Positions 27,196-35,561 of a DNA stretch of 64,000 nt are shown one piece after another (within the stretch, counting starts at the first letter, position 1; each line of letters starts with the position of its first letter). This stretch comes from Lachnospiraceae bacterium (lineage in GTDB: Bacteria > Bacillota > Clostridia > Lachnospirales > Lachnospiraceae): assembly GCA_017437965.1 (NCBI GenBank), contig JAFRWN010000020.1:16128-80127 (forward strand), in the 5' to 3' direction. The translations under genes and the position numbers were made by a program. The notes beneath the pieces were generated by a model, which worked only from the letters and a program-made list of their open reading frames with translations, ran no database searches and was not told the DNA's origin.

Positions 27196-28494
27196 TTACA
27201 CGATTTCCAGCTTGAATTTCTGGACAGCCTTGTAATCCTCGGAATCAACCTTCATTATCTCGGCACCGAGGCTTCTTAATTTTTCATCAAACTTTTCATA
27301 GCCACGCTCGATGTACTCGATATCGGTAAGTATCGAAACACCGTCTGCCTGAAGGGCTGCTATCGTAAGCGCCGCGCCTGCACGAAGGTCGGGTGCTTCC
27401 ATCACTGCGGGTGAAAGCTTGGGCTGGCCCTCAACAAAGGCTGTGCTGCCTTCAACAGTTATCACTGCGCCCATTTTCCTCAGCTCTGCAACATATTTGA
27501 AACGGTCTTCCCAGATGTTTTCGTTTATCGTTGAAACACCGTCTGCGGTTGCAAGAACTACTGTGATCTGCGGCTGCATATCGGTAGGGAAACCGGGATA
27601 AACACGGGTCTTTACGATTGCGGAACCGGGTCTGTCCTTGCATACGACTCTGACGGAATCGTCATTTTCAATTATGTCTGCACCGATTTCGACAAGCTTT
27701 GCGGTAATTGCCTCAAGGTGCTTGGGAATTACGTTCTTAAGTGTGATATCACCCTTTGTTGCGGTTGCAAGGCACATGAAGGTACCTGCCTCGATCTGGT
27801 CGGGTATGCAGGAATATGTGCTGCCGTGAAGTCTTTCAACACCTCTTATCCTTATTACATCGGTACCGGCTCCCTTTATATTTGCTCCCATAGAGTTAAG
27901 GAAGTTGGCAACGTCAACTATGTGCGGCTCCTTTGCCACGTTTTCGATTATCGTCTGGCCCTGGGCCATAACGGCTGCGAGCATGATATTTATTGTTGCT
28001 CCGACGCTGACCATATCAAGGAAGATATGGCTGCCGCGAAGATTGTTTACCGATGCATTTATCATGCTGTTTTCGGTCACTACCTTCGCACCGAGCGCCT
28101 TGAAGCCCTTGATGTGCTGGTCAATAGGTCTTGAACCGATTTTGCAGCCACCGGGCATTGCAACGCTTGCCTTGCCGTACTTTCCGAGCAGTGCTCCAAG
28201 CAGATAATAAGATGCTCTTATTTTTTGTATATAGTCATAATCAACTACAGTCGAATGAATGCTTGCACCGCTGATTTTTACGGTGTGTGCATCAATGCGG
28301 TCAACCTTTGCGCCTATGGCCTTGATGGCTTCAAGAAGCGCATTGATATCGCTGACATCGGGAAGGTTTTCAATCGTAACCTCATCGTCTGTCATTATCG
28401 CTCCCGCAAGTATACCCAATGCTGCGTTTTTTGCCCCACCAATAGTAACTTCTCCTGCAAGCGACTTTCCGCCTTTAATTATGTATTGATTCAT
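27196..28494 (-). CDS. murA: UDP-N-acetylglucosamine 1-carboxyvinyltransferase
   Basis: 432 residues of the EPSP synthase-like fold. GGAKNAALG near residue 19 and PGGCKIGSRPIDQH with the catalytic Cys117 (target of fosfomycin) are present, so this copy should be fosfomycin-sensitive. It transfers enolpyruvate from PEP to UDP-GlcNAc, the first committed step of peptidoglycan synthesis. Firmicutes often carry two copies. Its start overlaps the end of the flavin reductase gene by 20 bases in another frame. Confidence 0.95.
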   Translation of the reverse strand: MNQYIIKGGKSLAGEVTIGGAKNAALGILAGAIMTDDEVTIENLPDVSDINALLEAIKAIGAKVDRIDAHTVKISGASIHSTVVDYDYIQKIRASYYLLGALLGKYGKASVAMPGGCKIGSRPIDQHIKGFKALGAKVVTENSMINASVNNLRGSHIFLDMVSVGATINIMLAAVMAQGQTIIENVAKEPHIVDVANFLNSMGANIKGAGTDVIRIRGVERLHGSTYSCIPDQIEAGTFMCLATATKGDITLKNVIPKHLEAITAKLVEIGADIIENDDSVRVVCKDRPGSAIVKTRVYPGFPTDMQPQITVVLATADGVSTINENIWEDRFKYVAELRKMGAVITVEGSTAFVEGQPKLSPAVMEAPDLRAGAALTIAALQADGVSILTDIEYIERGYEKFDEKLRSLGAEIMKVDSEDYKAVQKFKLEIV

Positions 28495-29083
28495 GTTTTT
28501 TCCTCTTTTTCACCGAAAATCCGAAACCGCCGAGCTTTTTGCCGGTTAGATAGTACTCTCCGTGGGAGTAAACCACCGGCTTTGCATCCGCCAGCTCAAA
28601 TTTTCCGTTTTTGTTCATATATCTATCATCAACAGAGACCGAAACGACCTCTGCGATAAACATATCATGACTTCCGAGCTCCTTTATTTCTTTGACTCTG
28701 CACTCAATGCAGACAGGAGACTCGGCTATTCCGGGAGCAGCTACCTTTTCGGATTTCAGTTCCGTAAGATGGCACTCCTTGAATTTGTCTATGTCCTTTC
28801 CGCTTTTAACTCCGCAGTAGTCTGCGGCTCTTACCAAGCTTTCGTCGGTAAGGTTTATGACAAATTCACCGCTCTCTTTAATGATGTGATGGGAATATCT
28901 GGATTTTCTCACCGAGATGCTTACCATCGCGGGATCCGAGCATATCGTTCCGGTCCATGCCACAGTGATTATGTTCGGCCTTTCGCCCGGAAGCGTACAG
29001 CTTACCATCACTACCGGCAGGGGATAGAGCATGTTGCCCGGCCTCCATACCTGTCTTCCCATTCTATTGTCCTTTTCCGTCAT
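28475..29083 (-). CDS. Flavin reductase-like FMN-binding protein
   Basis: 202 residues (195 if the ATG at 29062 is used; both have an AGGA element). The family pattern is visible in PLPVVMVSCTLPGERPNIITVAWTGTICSDPAMVSISVRKSRYSHHII, the FMN-binding split barrel of flavin reductase-like proteins (FlaRed/NADH-FMN oxidoreductase family). It probably binds FMN and acts as an oxidoreductase in the cytoplasm. Sits between the acidic TPR gene and murA with overlaps on both sides. Partner and substrate unknown. Confidence 0.8.
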   Translation of the reverse strand: MTEKDNRMGRQVWRPGNMLYPLPVVMVSCTLPGERPNIITVAWTGTICSDPAMVSISVRKSRYSHHIIKESGEFVINLTDESLVRAADYCGVKSGKDIDKFKECHLTELKSEKVAAPGIAESPVCIECRVKEIKELGSHDMFIAEVVSVSVDDRYMNKNGKFELADAKPVVYSHGEYYLTGKKLGGFGFSVKKRKKHESIHN

Positions 29084-30497
29084 CGTCTTCCTGGATCATT
29101 TTCAGAACCTTTTCATCTACCGCATCTTCCATGACCTCGCCGGCCTCCTGGGCCTGCAGGGCTTTTAACACTTCATCTGCGATCGCGTCTCTTATTATTG
29201 TATTCTGAGAAGGCCCGGCGGGTACTTCCTCCGGTTTTTTCTCTACAGGTCCGTCATTTACAGGAATATCTTCTGTTACGCTTTTATTTTCCGGCTTTTT
29301 CTCAGCCTGCTTTACTGCTTTTCTTTCCGGCAGCTTTTCAGGTTTTATTTCCGCTTCTTCCTCTTCAGGCTCTTCCTCGGATTCGGGAAGTACAATTCCT
29401 GCGCCCTTAAGGAAGTCTATTTCCGGAAGCTCATCCTCATCAAAAGGATTATAGACGGGCATTTCTTCATAGTCAGGCTCTTCTTCGGGCTTTTCGTCTG
29501 CAGGCTTTTCATCTGCCGGTTTCTCATCCACCGGATTTTCGTCTGTAGCAGCCTCTTCTGCCTCACTGTCACTGTTTTCTTCTATATCACCGGTTTCGTT
29601 TTCTTCAACTTCTTCCGGCTCTTCCTCTGCTTCCTCGTCGTACTCTTCGGGCTCCTCTTCATCGTACTCTTCAGCTTCTTCCTCATCGTACTCTGTGGGT
29701 TCTTCTTCATCGTACTCTGCGGGTTCTTCTTCGTCGTACTCCTCTTCATAAACGGTATCATCGTCATCTGCTGCCGCACCCGATACCGGAGGACCCTCGG
29801 TATAGGCAAGATCATCATCCTGTACTGCCGAAGCATAGTCCTCTTCGTCTATTTCCGTATAAGTTTCTTCTTCAGATTCCAATTCAGGCTCTTTTTCCGG
29901 AATTGTTTCGATTATCTCATCATAGTTTGTGCCACTGTGGCAGGCTTCGATCAGAAGGCGGGCCTTTCTTGCATAATCTGTTTCGGGGAACCAGAGTATG
30001 ATGTTCTGGCATTCGGTTTCACATTCGGAAATCCTTCCGGTCTTGAAGAAAAGCTTTGCAAGTTCAAATGCCCATACATCGATGTAGTCTGCTTCTCTTA
30101 CTTTGAGGAGGTTCTGGATCAGATATTCATCGGGCTGTCCCATTGCCTTTCCGATCCTGAACTGGTAAACATATCTCTCATAGTCATCTTCGTCAAGCTT
30201 TTTGAGCTCGCTGACATATTTAATCGCCTGCTCTATGCAGTCGGTTCTGATGTTAAGATCGATCAGCTGCTTACAGAGACGGGTACTTTCGTTTTTCTTG
30301 TAAAGCTCAGCATATGCACGCTTTGCAGCAACATATCGTTCACTCTCCATGTAGATGTCGGCCATCATCGTAAGGTCGTAAGCATTGCTGACATCTGAGG
30401 GTAAAAGCCTGTCGGCATAGGACAGTGCCTTTTCCAGATCACCGTTTCTGTAGGCGGTCTTCATGTTATTGATTTTGGATGCCTTAAAAAAAGCCAT
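29064..30497 (-). CDS. TPR-like protein with long acidic repeat region, function unknown
   Basis: 477 residues from the ATG at 30497 (AAGGAG upstream). The N-terminal 220 residues are helical and TPR-like (DLEKALSYADRLLP, ERYVAAKRAYAELYKK, EQAIKYVSELKK). Then comes a very acidic low-complexity stretch containing about five copies of an eight-residue unit, YDEEEPxE, encoded by 24-base repeats around 29636-29755, then DEKPA repeats, and a short helical C-terminus (AIADEVLKALQAQEAG). Cytoplasmic scaffold is plausible. Transcribed divergently from the SRP RNA gene. It is the first gene of the run leading to murA and metK. Confidence 0.7.
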   Translation of the reverse strand: MAFFKASKINNMKTAYRNGDLEKALSYADRLLPSDVSNAYDLTMMADIYMESERYVAAKRAYAELYKKNESTRLCKQLIDLNIRTDCIEQAIKYVSELKKLDEDDYERYVYQFRIGKAMGQPDEYLIQNLLKVREADYIDVWAFELAKLFFKTGRISECETECQNIILWFPETDYARKARLLIEACHSGTNYDEIIETIPEKEPELESEEETYTEIDEEDYASAVQDDDLAYTEGPPVSGAAADDDDTVYEEEYDEEEPAEYDEEEPTEYDEEEAEEYDEEEPEEYDEEAEEEPEEVEENETGDIEENSDSEAEEAATDENPVDEKPADEKPADEKPEEEPDYEEMPVYNPFDEDELPEIDFLKGAGIVLPESEEEPEEEEAEIKPEKLPERKAVKQAEKKPENKSVTEDIPVNDGPVEKKPEEVPAGPSQNTIIRDAIADEVLKALQAQEAGEVMEDAVDEKVLKMIQEDDDGKGQ

Positions 30498-30530
30498 AGC
30501 TTCTCCTTGTTCTAATACACGTTTGGATTT

Positions 30531-30559
30531 ATTGTACCACAAAATGTCAATAATAACAA
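30531..30559 (-). promoter_or_regulatory. Promoter of the TPR-protein operon
   Basis: On the minus strand TTGTTA (30554-30559) and TACAAT (30531-30536) are 17 bases apart. Transcription would start near 30524, about 27 bases before the start codon. It lies back to back with the SRP RNA promoter, with only 10 bases between the two -35 boxes. Confidence 0.6.
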
Positions 30560-30569
30560 TACTTTTTTG

Positions 30570-30598
30570 TTGACATATAGTATAAAAAAGGTTATACT
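30570..30598 (+). promoter_or_regulatory. Strong promoter of the SRP RNA gene
   Basis: A perfect TTGACA (30570-30575) and TATACT (30593-30598) are separated by 17 bases, ending a few bases before the RNA 5' end. Such near-consensus elements fit a highly expressed stable RNA. Confidence 0.8.
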
Positions 30599-30603
30599 GT
30601 CTA

Positions 30604-30870
30604 TGTCGTGCAGCCGGGGAGATAGCGGTGCCCTGTACCCGCAATCCGCTACAGCGGGGGTGATGGCGAACTGAGGGTGACCGTCTGTTGTGCAGCCTCA
30701 GGCAAGCGATGTTGACGTCTGGGTCTTACGCGACGGAAACCTGTGAACCGTGTCAGGGCAGGAATGCAGCAGCACTAAGCAGGACCTTTCGGGTGTTGTG
30801 AGGCAGCCTGGACCGAGTTGGCTACCTGTGAAGCGATGGTGGGCGGCATTCGATGGGAGCCGCACGGCAT
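30604..30870 (+). ncRNA. ffs: Signal recognition particle RNA, long Firmicutes type (scRNA)
   Basis: The region has the Alu-domain start GGTGCCCTGTACCCGCAA, close to Bacillus scRNA, and the universally conserved domain IV core around 30744-30790 (CCGTGTCAGGGCAGGAATGC type, with AGCAGCACTAAGCAGG). The ends pair as TGTCGTGC with GCACGGCA, giving about 267 bases, the length of the clostridial and bacillar large form. It binds Ffh and targets nascent membrane proteins. Ends are estimated from pairing and promoter position and may be off by a few bases. Confidence 0.93.
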
Positions 30871-30871
30871 T

Positions 30872-30898
30872 TGTTGTAATTTCGAAGAAATTACAACA
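30872..30898. repeat. 12-base perfect hairpin after the SRP RNA
   Basis: TGTTGTAATTTC pairs perfectly with GAAATTACAACA across a three-base GAA loop directly after the SRP RNA 3' end. It lacks a T tract, so it is not a standard terminator; it might protect or help process the RNA 3' end. Confidence 0.5.
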
Positions 30899-30926
30899 GT
30901 CGGTCCGCGCTTCTCGCCGAAGTGGC

Positions 30927-30949
30927 ATCACATCCCATCGGGATGTGAT
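30927..30949. repeat. 10-base perfect hairpin in the SRP RNA downstream region
   Basis: ATCACATCCC and GGGATGTGAT pair around an ATC loop. It follows the previous hairpin by 28 bases and resembles other short palindromes with three-base loops in this genome (56632-56646, 38770-38861). Confidence 0.5.
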
Positions 30950-30976
30950 AAATGACGCTTGACGCGGTTAATTCAA

Positions 30977-31006
30977 GAAAACGCCGAACAAAGTGAGGTG
31001 TTTTTT
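30977..31006 (+). terminator. Terminator after the SRP RNA region
   Basis: AAAACGCC and GGTGTTTT pair (one G-U) around an eleven-base loop, running into six T. It ends 34 bases before the DHHW gene start. With the two hairpins before it, the SRP transcript could run to about 31006; no separate promoter for the DHHW gene was clear, so read-through may express it. Confidence 0.55.
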
Positions 31007-31039
31007 CATTATAACCTTTCAATAGGAGTTCTCATAAAC

Positions 31040-32428
31040 ATGGACGAAAATCCGGAAATCAAGAAGAGGGTTCCCTCCGAGAATCAAGGGACAAGACCCC
31101 AGGGGGTACGTCCTCAGGGCACAAGGCCACAGGGCTCACGTCCTCAGGGCTCAAGACCGCAGGGTACAAGGTCACAAGGTTCAAGACCGCAGGGCGCAAG
31201 ACCCGGAACCCGAAGCAATGTCAAAAGAAAGAAAAGCAGGAAATTCAAGACAGAGTTCAAGATTCTGCTCTCAATAATCGTGACCCTTTTGTTTCTTCTG
31301 ATAATCGGTCTGCTTGCAACAATTTTCTCGAAGAAGGGCAGCAACAGCTCTTCCACTACCAGGAAGATAACTCCTGCAGGAAACACAACCGAAGCGGCAG
31401 CAAAAAGTACGGATACTCCTTCTCAGACTCCAAGTCCTAAGGTAACCTCCACGCCGACGGTATCTCCCACCGAGACACCGACTCCGACGATAACCACTAC
31501 TCCGGTACCCACAAGCTCGGCAACAAAAGCCGACCTTAAGGTAAGCGGCGGCTATGCTATCATCGGCGATACCGTGTGGACTTTATATAATTACAAGACC
31601 GCCAACGGCGAAACCTATGCAAAAGCGATCAATGCTTTAAGAACAAAGCTTGACAACACCTATAATATATATGACATACTTGTTCCGATAAGCTCTGACA
31701 TCACCTTTCCCGAGCATCTTAAGGAATTCACGGGATCGTCAAACCAGAAGGATGCAATTGCCGATATGTACTCGAAGATCGATCCTTCCATAAAGACAGT
31801 CAATGTTTTCGATTCTCTTTATGCTAACCGCGGAGAGTATGTATATTACAGAACCGATCATCACTGGACAAGCTACGGTGCATATCTTGCCTATGCCGAA
31901 TTCCTTAAGGCAAAAGGACTCGAAGCTGCACCGAGAGAAAGCTACCAGATCAACAGTTATCCGGGCTTCCTCGGTTCCTACTATGAGCTCTTCAAGCTGA
32001 ACACCCAGAAGGATAATCCCGATACCGTGGATATCATGATGCCGAAGTCGGATACCGTGATGGAGCTTACCGCGACCGACGGTTCAACAAAGATCTGGCC
32101 GATGATCAATGATGTAACGAAATTTACCGCAAGAACCAAATTCTATGCATTCCTTGGCGGTGACTATCCTTACACAAAGATAACAAACAGCAAGATAACA
32201 AACGGCAGCGCATGTATACTGGTAAAGGAATCTTACGGCAATGTTTTTGCTCCTTTCCTTACCGACAACTATGAATATGTTTATGTTGTAGACTACCGTT
32301 TCTACCGCGGCAGCTTCTCAAAGCTTGTAAAAGAGCTTGGAGTAAAGGATATCATTGTACTGAACAATATGTCCACCACTGCCAACACAAAACTTCTGGG
32401 ACAGCTTTATAACCTGCTTTCCTACTAA
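31040..32428 (+). CDS. DHHW-family membrane protein with RPQG-repeat cytoplasmic tail
   Basis: 462 residues from the ATG at 31040 (AGGAG upstream). Residues 18-55 are repeats of G[TS]RPQ encoded by 15-base units, then a basic stretch (KRKKSRKFK), one membrane helix (about 73-96), a Thr/Pro-rich linker, and an external domain with RTDHHWTSYGAYL at 271-283, the hallmark of the DHHW family. DHHW proteins usually sit with MBOAT acyltransferases and resemble AlgX/AlgJ-type SGNH-like partners in polysaccharide O-acetylation. No MBOAT gene is nearby. The N-terminal tail is like that of the protein at 17699-18796. Confidence 0.8.
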   Translation: MDENPEIKKRVPSENQGTRPQGVRPQGTRPQGSRPQGSRPQGTRSQGSRPQGARPGTRSNVKRKKSRKFKTEFKILLSIIVTLLFLLIIGLLATIFSKKGSNSSSTTRKITPAGNTTEAAAKSTDTPSQTPSPKVTSTPTVSPTETPTPTITTTPVPTSSATKADLKVSGGYAIIGDTVWTLYNYKTANGETYAKAINALRTKLDNTYNIYDILVPISSDITFPEHLKEFTGSSNQKDAIADMYSKIDPSIKTVNVFDSLYANRGEYVYYRTDHHWTSYGAYLAYAEFLKAKGLEAAPRESYQINSYPGFLGSYYELFKLNTQKDNPDTVDIMMPKSDTVMELTATDGSTKIWPMINDVTKFTARTKFYAFLGGDYPYTKITNSKITNGSACILVKESYGNVFAPFLTDNYEYVYVVDYRFYRGSFSKLVKELGVKDIIVLNNMSTTANTKLLGQLYNLLSY

Positions 32429-32443
32429 ACTAAGGAGAATCAG

Positions 32444-32989
32444 ATGTTTAAAAAAATACTGGTCGTTCTGGCATCTGTCATGATACTTACGGCATGCGGC
32501 AGCAAGGATTCATCAAAAAGCAGTTCATCCGGCTCATCATCCGCCGGTGCAACAAGCTCCGCTTCCGAATCATCCGCAGTGGACAAAACACCGACAGTAA
32601 CCGCAAGCCCTGCAGAGCTTACTGCCAATCTTTCAAAGGATATCGAGTTCACATCAGAAATGATGATGGTAGCCGAAGAAGAAATCGGCAGCTTCATAGA
32701 AATCGATCCTTCTATCCAGGCTTCCCTCTACGTTGTAAACGGAGGAAGCAGTGATACTCTCGCAGTATTCAGACTCGATGACGAGTCCAAAAAGGACGGA
32801 CTCAGGACAGCGATCGAAGGCTACATGGCAAACCTCAAGGAAAATGCCGAATACGGAAATCCCGAGGAACTTCCGAAGCTTGAACATGCCTTGGTCATGG
32901 ACTACGGAAACTACATTGTATGGTGCATAGCACCCGACGCCCTTAAGGCAAAGGAAGCCATAAACAAGGCCTTCAGTGTCCAGCAATAA
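32444..32989 (+). CDS. DUF4358 lipoprotein
   Basis: 181 residues. A lipoprotein signal with lipobox LTAC (Cys18) is followed by a Ser/Ala-rich linker (18-50) and a DUF4358-type domain with the segment SLYVVNGGSSDTLAVFRL and a C-terminal YGNYIVWCIAPD. DUF4358 lipoproteins are common in Lachnospiraceae next to DHHW and MBOAT genes, as here next to DHHW with a 15-base gap. It would sit on the outer membrane leaflet face, perhaps as part of a surface glycan modification complex. Function unknown. Confidence 0.8.
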   Translation: MFKKILVVLASVMILTACGSKDSSKSSSSGSSSAGATSSASESSAVDKTPTVTASPAELTANLSKDIEFTSEMMMVAEEEIGSFIEIDPSIQASLYVVNGGSSDTLAVFRLDDESKKDGLRTAIEGYMANLKENAEYGNPEELPKLEHALVMDYGNYIVWCIAPDALKAKEAINKAFSVQQ

Positions 32990-33016
32990 TCATTGACTTA
33001 TTAAATTTTAAATTTA

Positions 33017-33053
33017 AAGACGGAGGCTGTAAATGCAGCCCCCGTCTTCTTTT
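33017..33053. terminator. Terminator between DUF4358 and glycogen phosphorylase genes
   Basis: AAGACGG-A-GGCTG pairs with CAGCC-CC-CGTCTT and is followed by TCTTTT on the plus strand. It lies between convergent genes; the minus-strand side has only TTTAAATTT, so it works mainly for the plus-strand genes. Confidence 0.8.
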
Positions 33054-33073
33054 ATTGTCTGTTTTTACTTCTA

Positions 33074-35527
33074 TCAGTTCTCGGCGTCAACCTTGATCTT
33101 GGTAAGATGCCATATATCTCTTACATAATCCTCGATAGTTCTGTCTGATGAGAACTTGCCGACTCTTGCTACCTGGCTCATTGCCATCTTAGCCCATCTG
33201 GTCTCATCCTTATATGCTTCCTCGACTCTCTTCTGAGCCTCTGCATAGGACCTGAAATCCTTGAGGATGAAGTACTGGTCAGCCCTGTCATAGCTTGCAT
33301 CGAGAAGTGAATTGTAGATCTCTCTGAAGAGCTCTGTATCATCGGGTGAGTAGAAACCATTGATCATCTGGGTCATTACAAGGCGGATGTCTCCGTCAGT
33401 ATTATAGATCTCACGGGGATTATAGCCACCGTTGTTCTCATAGTTAATGACTTCATCACTTGACATACCGAAGATAAAGATATTGTTCTCTCCTACTTCC
33501 TCTGCGATCTCAACGTTTGCACCGTCCATGGTTCCGATGGTGCATGCACCGTTAAGCATGAACTTCATGTTACCGGTACCTGAAGCCTCCTTGGAAGCTG
33601 TTGAAATCTGCTCTGATACATCTGCTGCCGCGAAGATCCACTCAGCGTTTGATACACGGTAGTTCTCAATGAAAACAACCTTGATCTTGCCGTCGATGGT
33701 CTTGTCGTTGTTTACAACGTCAGCAACCGAATTGATAAGCTTGATGATAAGCTTTGCCCTTCTGTAGCCTGCACTTGCCTTTGCACCGAAGATGAAGGTT
33801 CTGGGATAGAATTCCATGTCCGGATTAGCCTTTAACTGGTTGTAAAGGTACATGATGTGCATGATGTTGAGGAGCTGACGCTTATACTCATGAAGTCTCT
33901 TAACCTGAACATCGAAAATTGATCTGGGATCTACTTCGATTCCGTTATGCTCCTTGATGTACTCAGCAAGGCGGAGCTTGTTCTGGTACTTGATGTTCAT
34001 GAATTCCTTCTGGCACTTCTTGTCATCAAGATAAACCTCAAGCTCTTTCATATGATCGAGATTTGTGATCCACTCGTCTCCGATCTTTCCGGTTACCCAG
34101 CTTGCAAGCTTGGGATTTCCGTGAAGGAGGAAACGACGCTGGGTGATACCGTTGGTCTTGTTGTTGAATTTCTCGGGCCAGAGCTGGTAGAAATCACGAA
34201 GCTGCTCGTTCTTGAGTATCTCGGTATGAAGTCTTGCAACACCGTTGACTGAGAAGCCTGCAACAATTGCAAGATTTGCCATCTTGACCTGACCGTCCAT
34301 GATGATTGCCATCTTCTCGATCTTTGAGTAATCACCGGGATATCTCTCCTGAAGGAGAATTACGAAACGACGGTTGATTTCCTCAACAATCTGATAAATA
34401 CGGGGAAGAAGTCTTGAGAAGAGCTCAAGAGGCCACTTTTCAAGTGCTTCCGCCATGATGGTATGGTTGGTATATGCACAGCAGTGGCTTGTAACGTCCC
34501 ATGCCTCATCCCATGAAAGATAATACTCATCCATGAGTATTCTCATGAGCTCGGGTACGGTTACTGTAGGATGGGTATCGTTAAGCTGGAAGATAACCTT
34601 CTCAGGAAGCTGTCTGATATCCTTGTGGGTTTCCATAAACTTGGAAACTGCACGCTGAACGCTTGCAGATACGAAGAAGTACTGCTGCTTCAAGCGGAGC
34701 TCCTTACCTGCATAGTGGTTGTCGTTGGGATAAAGCACCTCGCAGATGGTCTGTGCAAGGTTCTGCTGCTCAACTGCCTTATGATAATCACCCTTGTCAA
34801 ATTCTGAAAGGTTGAAATCAACGATAGCCTCGGCATCCCAGATGCAGAGTGTGTCAACCACATGGTTGCCATAACCTACAATGGGATAATCATAAGGAAT
34901 TGCACGTACTGACTGGTAATTTTCCTGAACGAAATGCTCACGGCCGTTGTCATCCTTGGTATAGCGTACATAACCGCCGAATTTTACCTCACATGCATAC
35001 TCGGGACGCTTGATCTCGAAGGGATTGCCCTCACGAAGCCAGTCATCGGGCTTCTCAACCTGGAAACCGTCCTTGATCGCCTGCTTGAACATACCATACT
35101 TATAACGTACGCCGCAGCCATATGCGGGATATCCGAGTGTTGCAAGAGAGTCAAGGAAGCATGCTGCAAGACGTCCGAGACCACCGTTACCGAGTGCGGG
35201 ATCGGGCTCCTGCTCTTCAATGTCTTCAAGGTCGATTCCGAGCTCCTCAAGTGCTTTTCTGATATCCTTGTCAGCCTTAAGGTTGATTATGTTGTTTCCG
35301 AGTGCACGTCCGAGAAGGAATTCCATAGAAAGATAGTAAACCTTCTTTGCGTCGGTCTTTTCCATTTCCTTCTGTGTCTTTGCCCAGTCGTCAACGATAT
35401 AATCCTTTACTGCAAATGCTACAGCCTGATAGATCTGCTGCTTGCTTGCATCCTCTACTGTTCTTCTGTAGAAGGTCTTAAGGTAATCCTGGACATTCTT
35501 CTTGAATTCTTTTTTGTTGATCTGCAT
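33074..35527 (-). CDS. glgP: Glycogen/starch phosphorylase
   Basis: 817 residues from the ATG at 35527 with an AGGAGG seven bases upstream. EDIEEQEPDPALGNGGLGRLAACF segment (read in parts) and the PLP site KEASGTGNMKFMLNGA with the Schiff-base lysine are present, as are GSGLNDTHP-like NDTHPTV. It releases glucose-1-phosphate from glycogen or maltodextrin, PLP-dependent, in the cytoplasm. The product can feed RmlA. It lies 34 bases after ileS without a terminator, so it may be read from the proS-ileS promoter. Confidence 0.96.
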   Translation of the reverse strand: MQINKKEFKKNVQDYLKTFYRRTVEDASKQQIYQAVAFAVKDYIVDDWAKTQKEMEKTDAKKVYYLSMEFLLGRALGNNIINLKADKDIRKALEELGIDLEDIEEQEPDPALGNGGLGRLAACFLDSLATLGYPAYGCGVRYKYGMFKQAIKDGFQVEKPDDWLREGNPFEIKRPEYACEVKFGGYVRYTKDDNGREHFVQENYQSVRAIPYDYPIVGYGNHVVDTLCIWDAEAIVDFNLSEFDKGDYHKAVEQQNLAQTICEVLYPNDNHYAGKELRLKQQYFFVSASVQRAVSKFMETHKDIRQLPEKVIFQLNDTHPTVTVPELMRILMDEYYLSWDEAWDVTSHCCAYTNHTIMAEALEKWPLELFSRLLPRIYQIVEEINRRFVILLQERYPGDYSKIEKMAIIMDGQVKMANLAIVAGFSVNGVARLHTEILKNEQLRDFYQLWPEKFNNKTNGITQRRFLLHGNPKLASWVTGKIGDEWITNLDHMKELEVYLDDKKCQKEFMNIKYQNKLRLAEYIKEHNGIEVDPRSIFDVQVKRLHEYKRQLLNIMHIMYLYNQLKANPDMEFYPRTFIFGAKASAGYRRAKLIIKLINSVADVVNNDKTIDGKIKVVFIENYRVSNAEWIFAAADVSEQISTASKEASGTGNMKFMLNGACTIGTMDGANVEIAEEVGENNIFIFGMSSDEVINYENNGGYNPREIYNTDGDIRLVMTQMINGFYSPDDTELFREIYNSLLDASYDRADQYFILKDFRSYAEAQKRVEEAYKDETRWAKMAMSQVARVGKFSSDRTIEDYVRDIWHLTKIKVDAEN

Positions 35528-35561
35528 TTGTGTCCTCCTGTGTTTTATCACATTTCCCAAA

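Noticed and set aside
30698..30962. Overlapping small ORFs at the SRP RNA
   Set aside because: They lie inside a well conserved structural RNA and are artefacts of its sequence.
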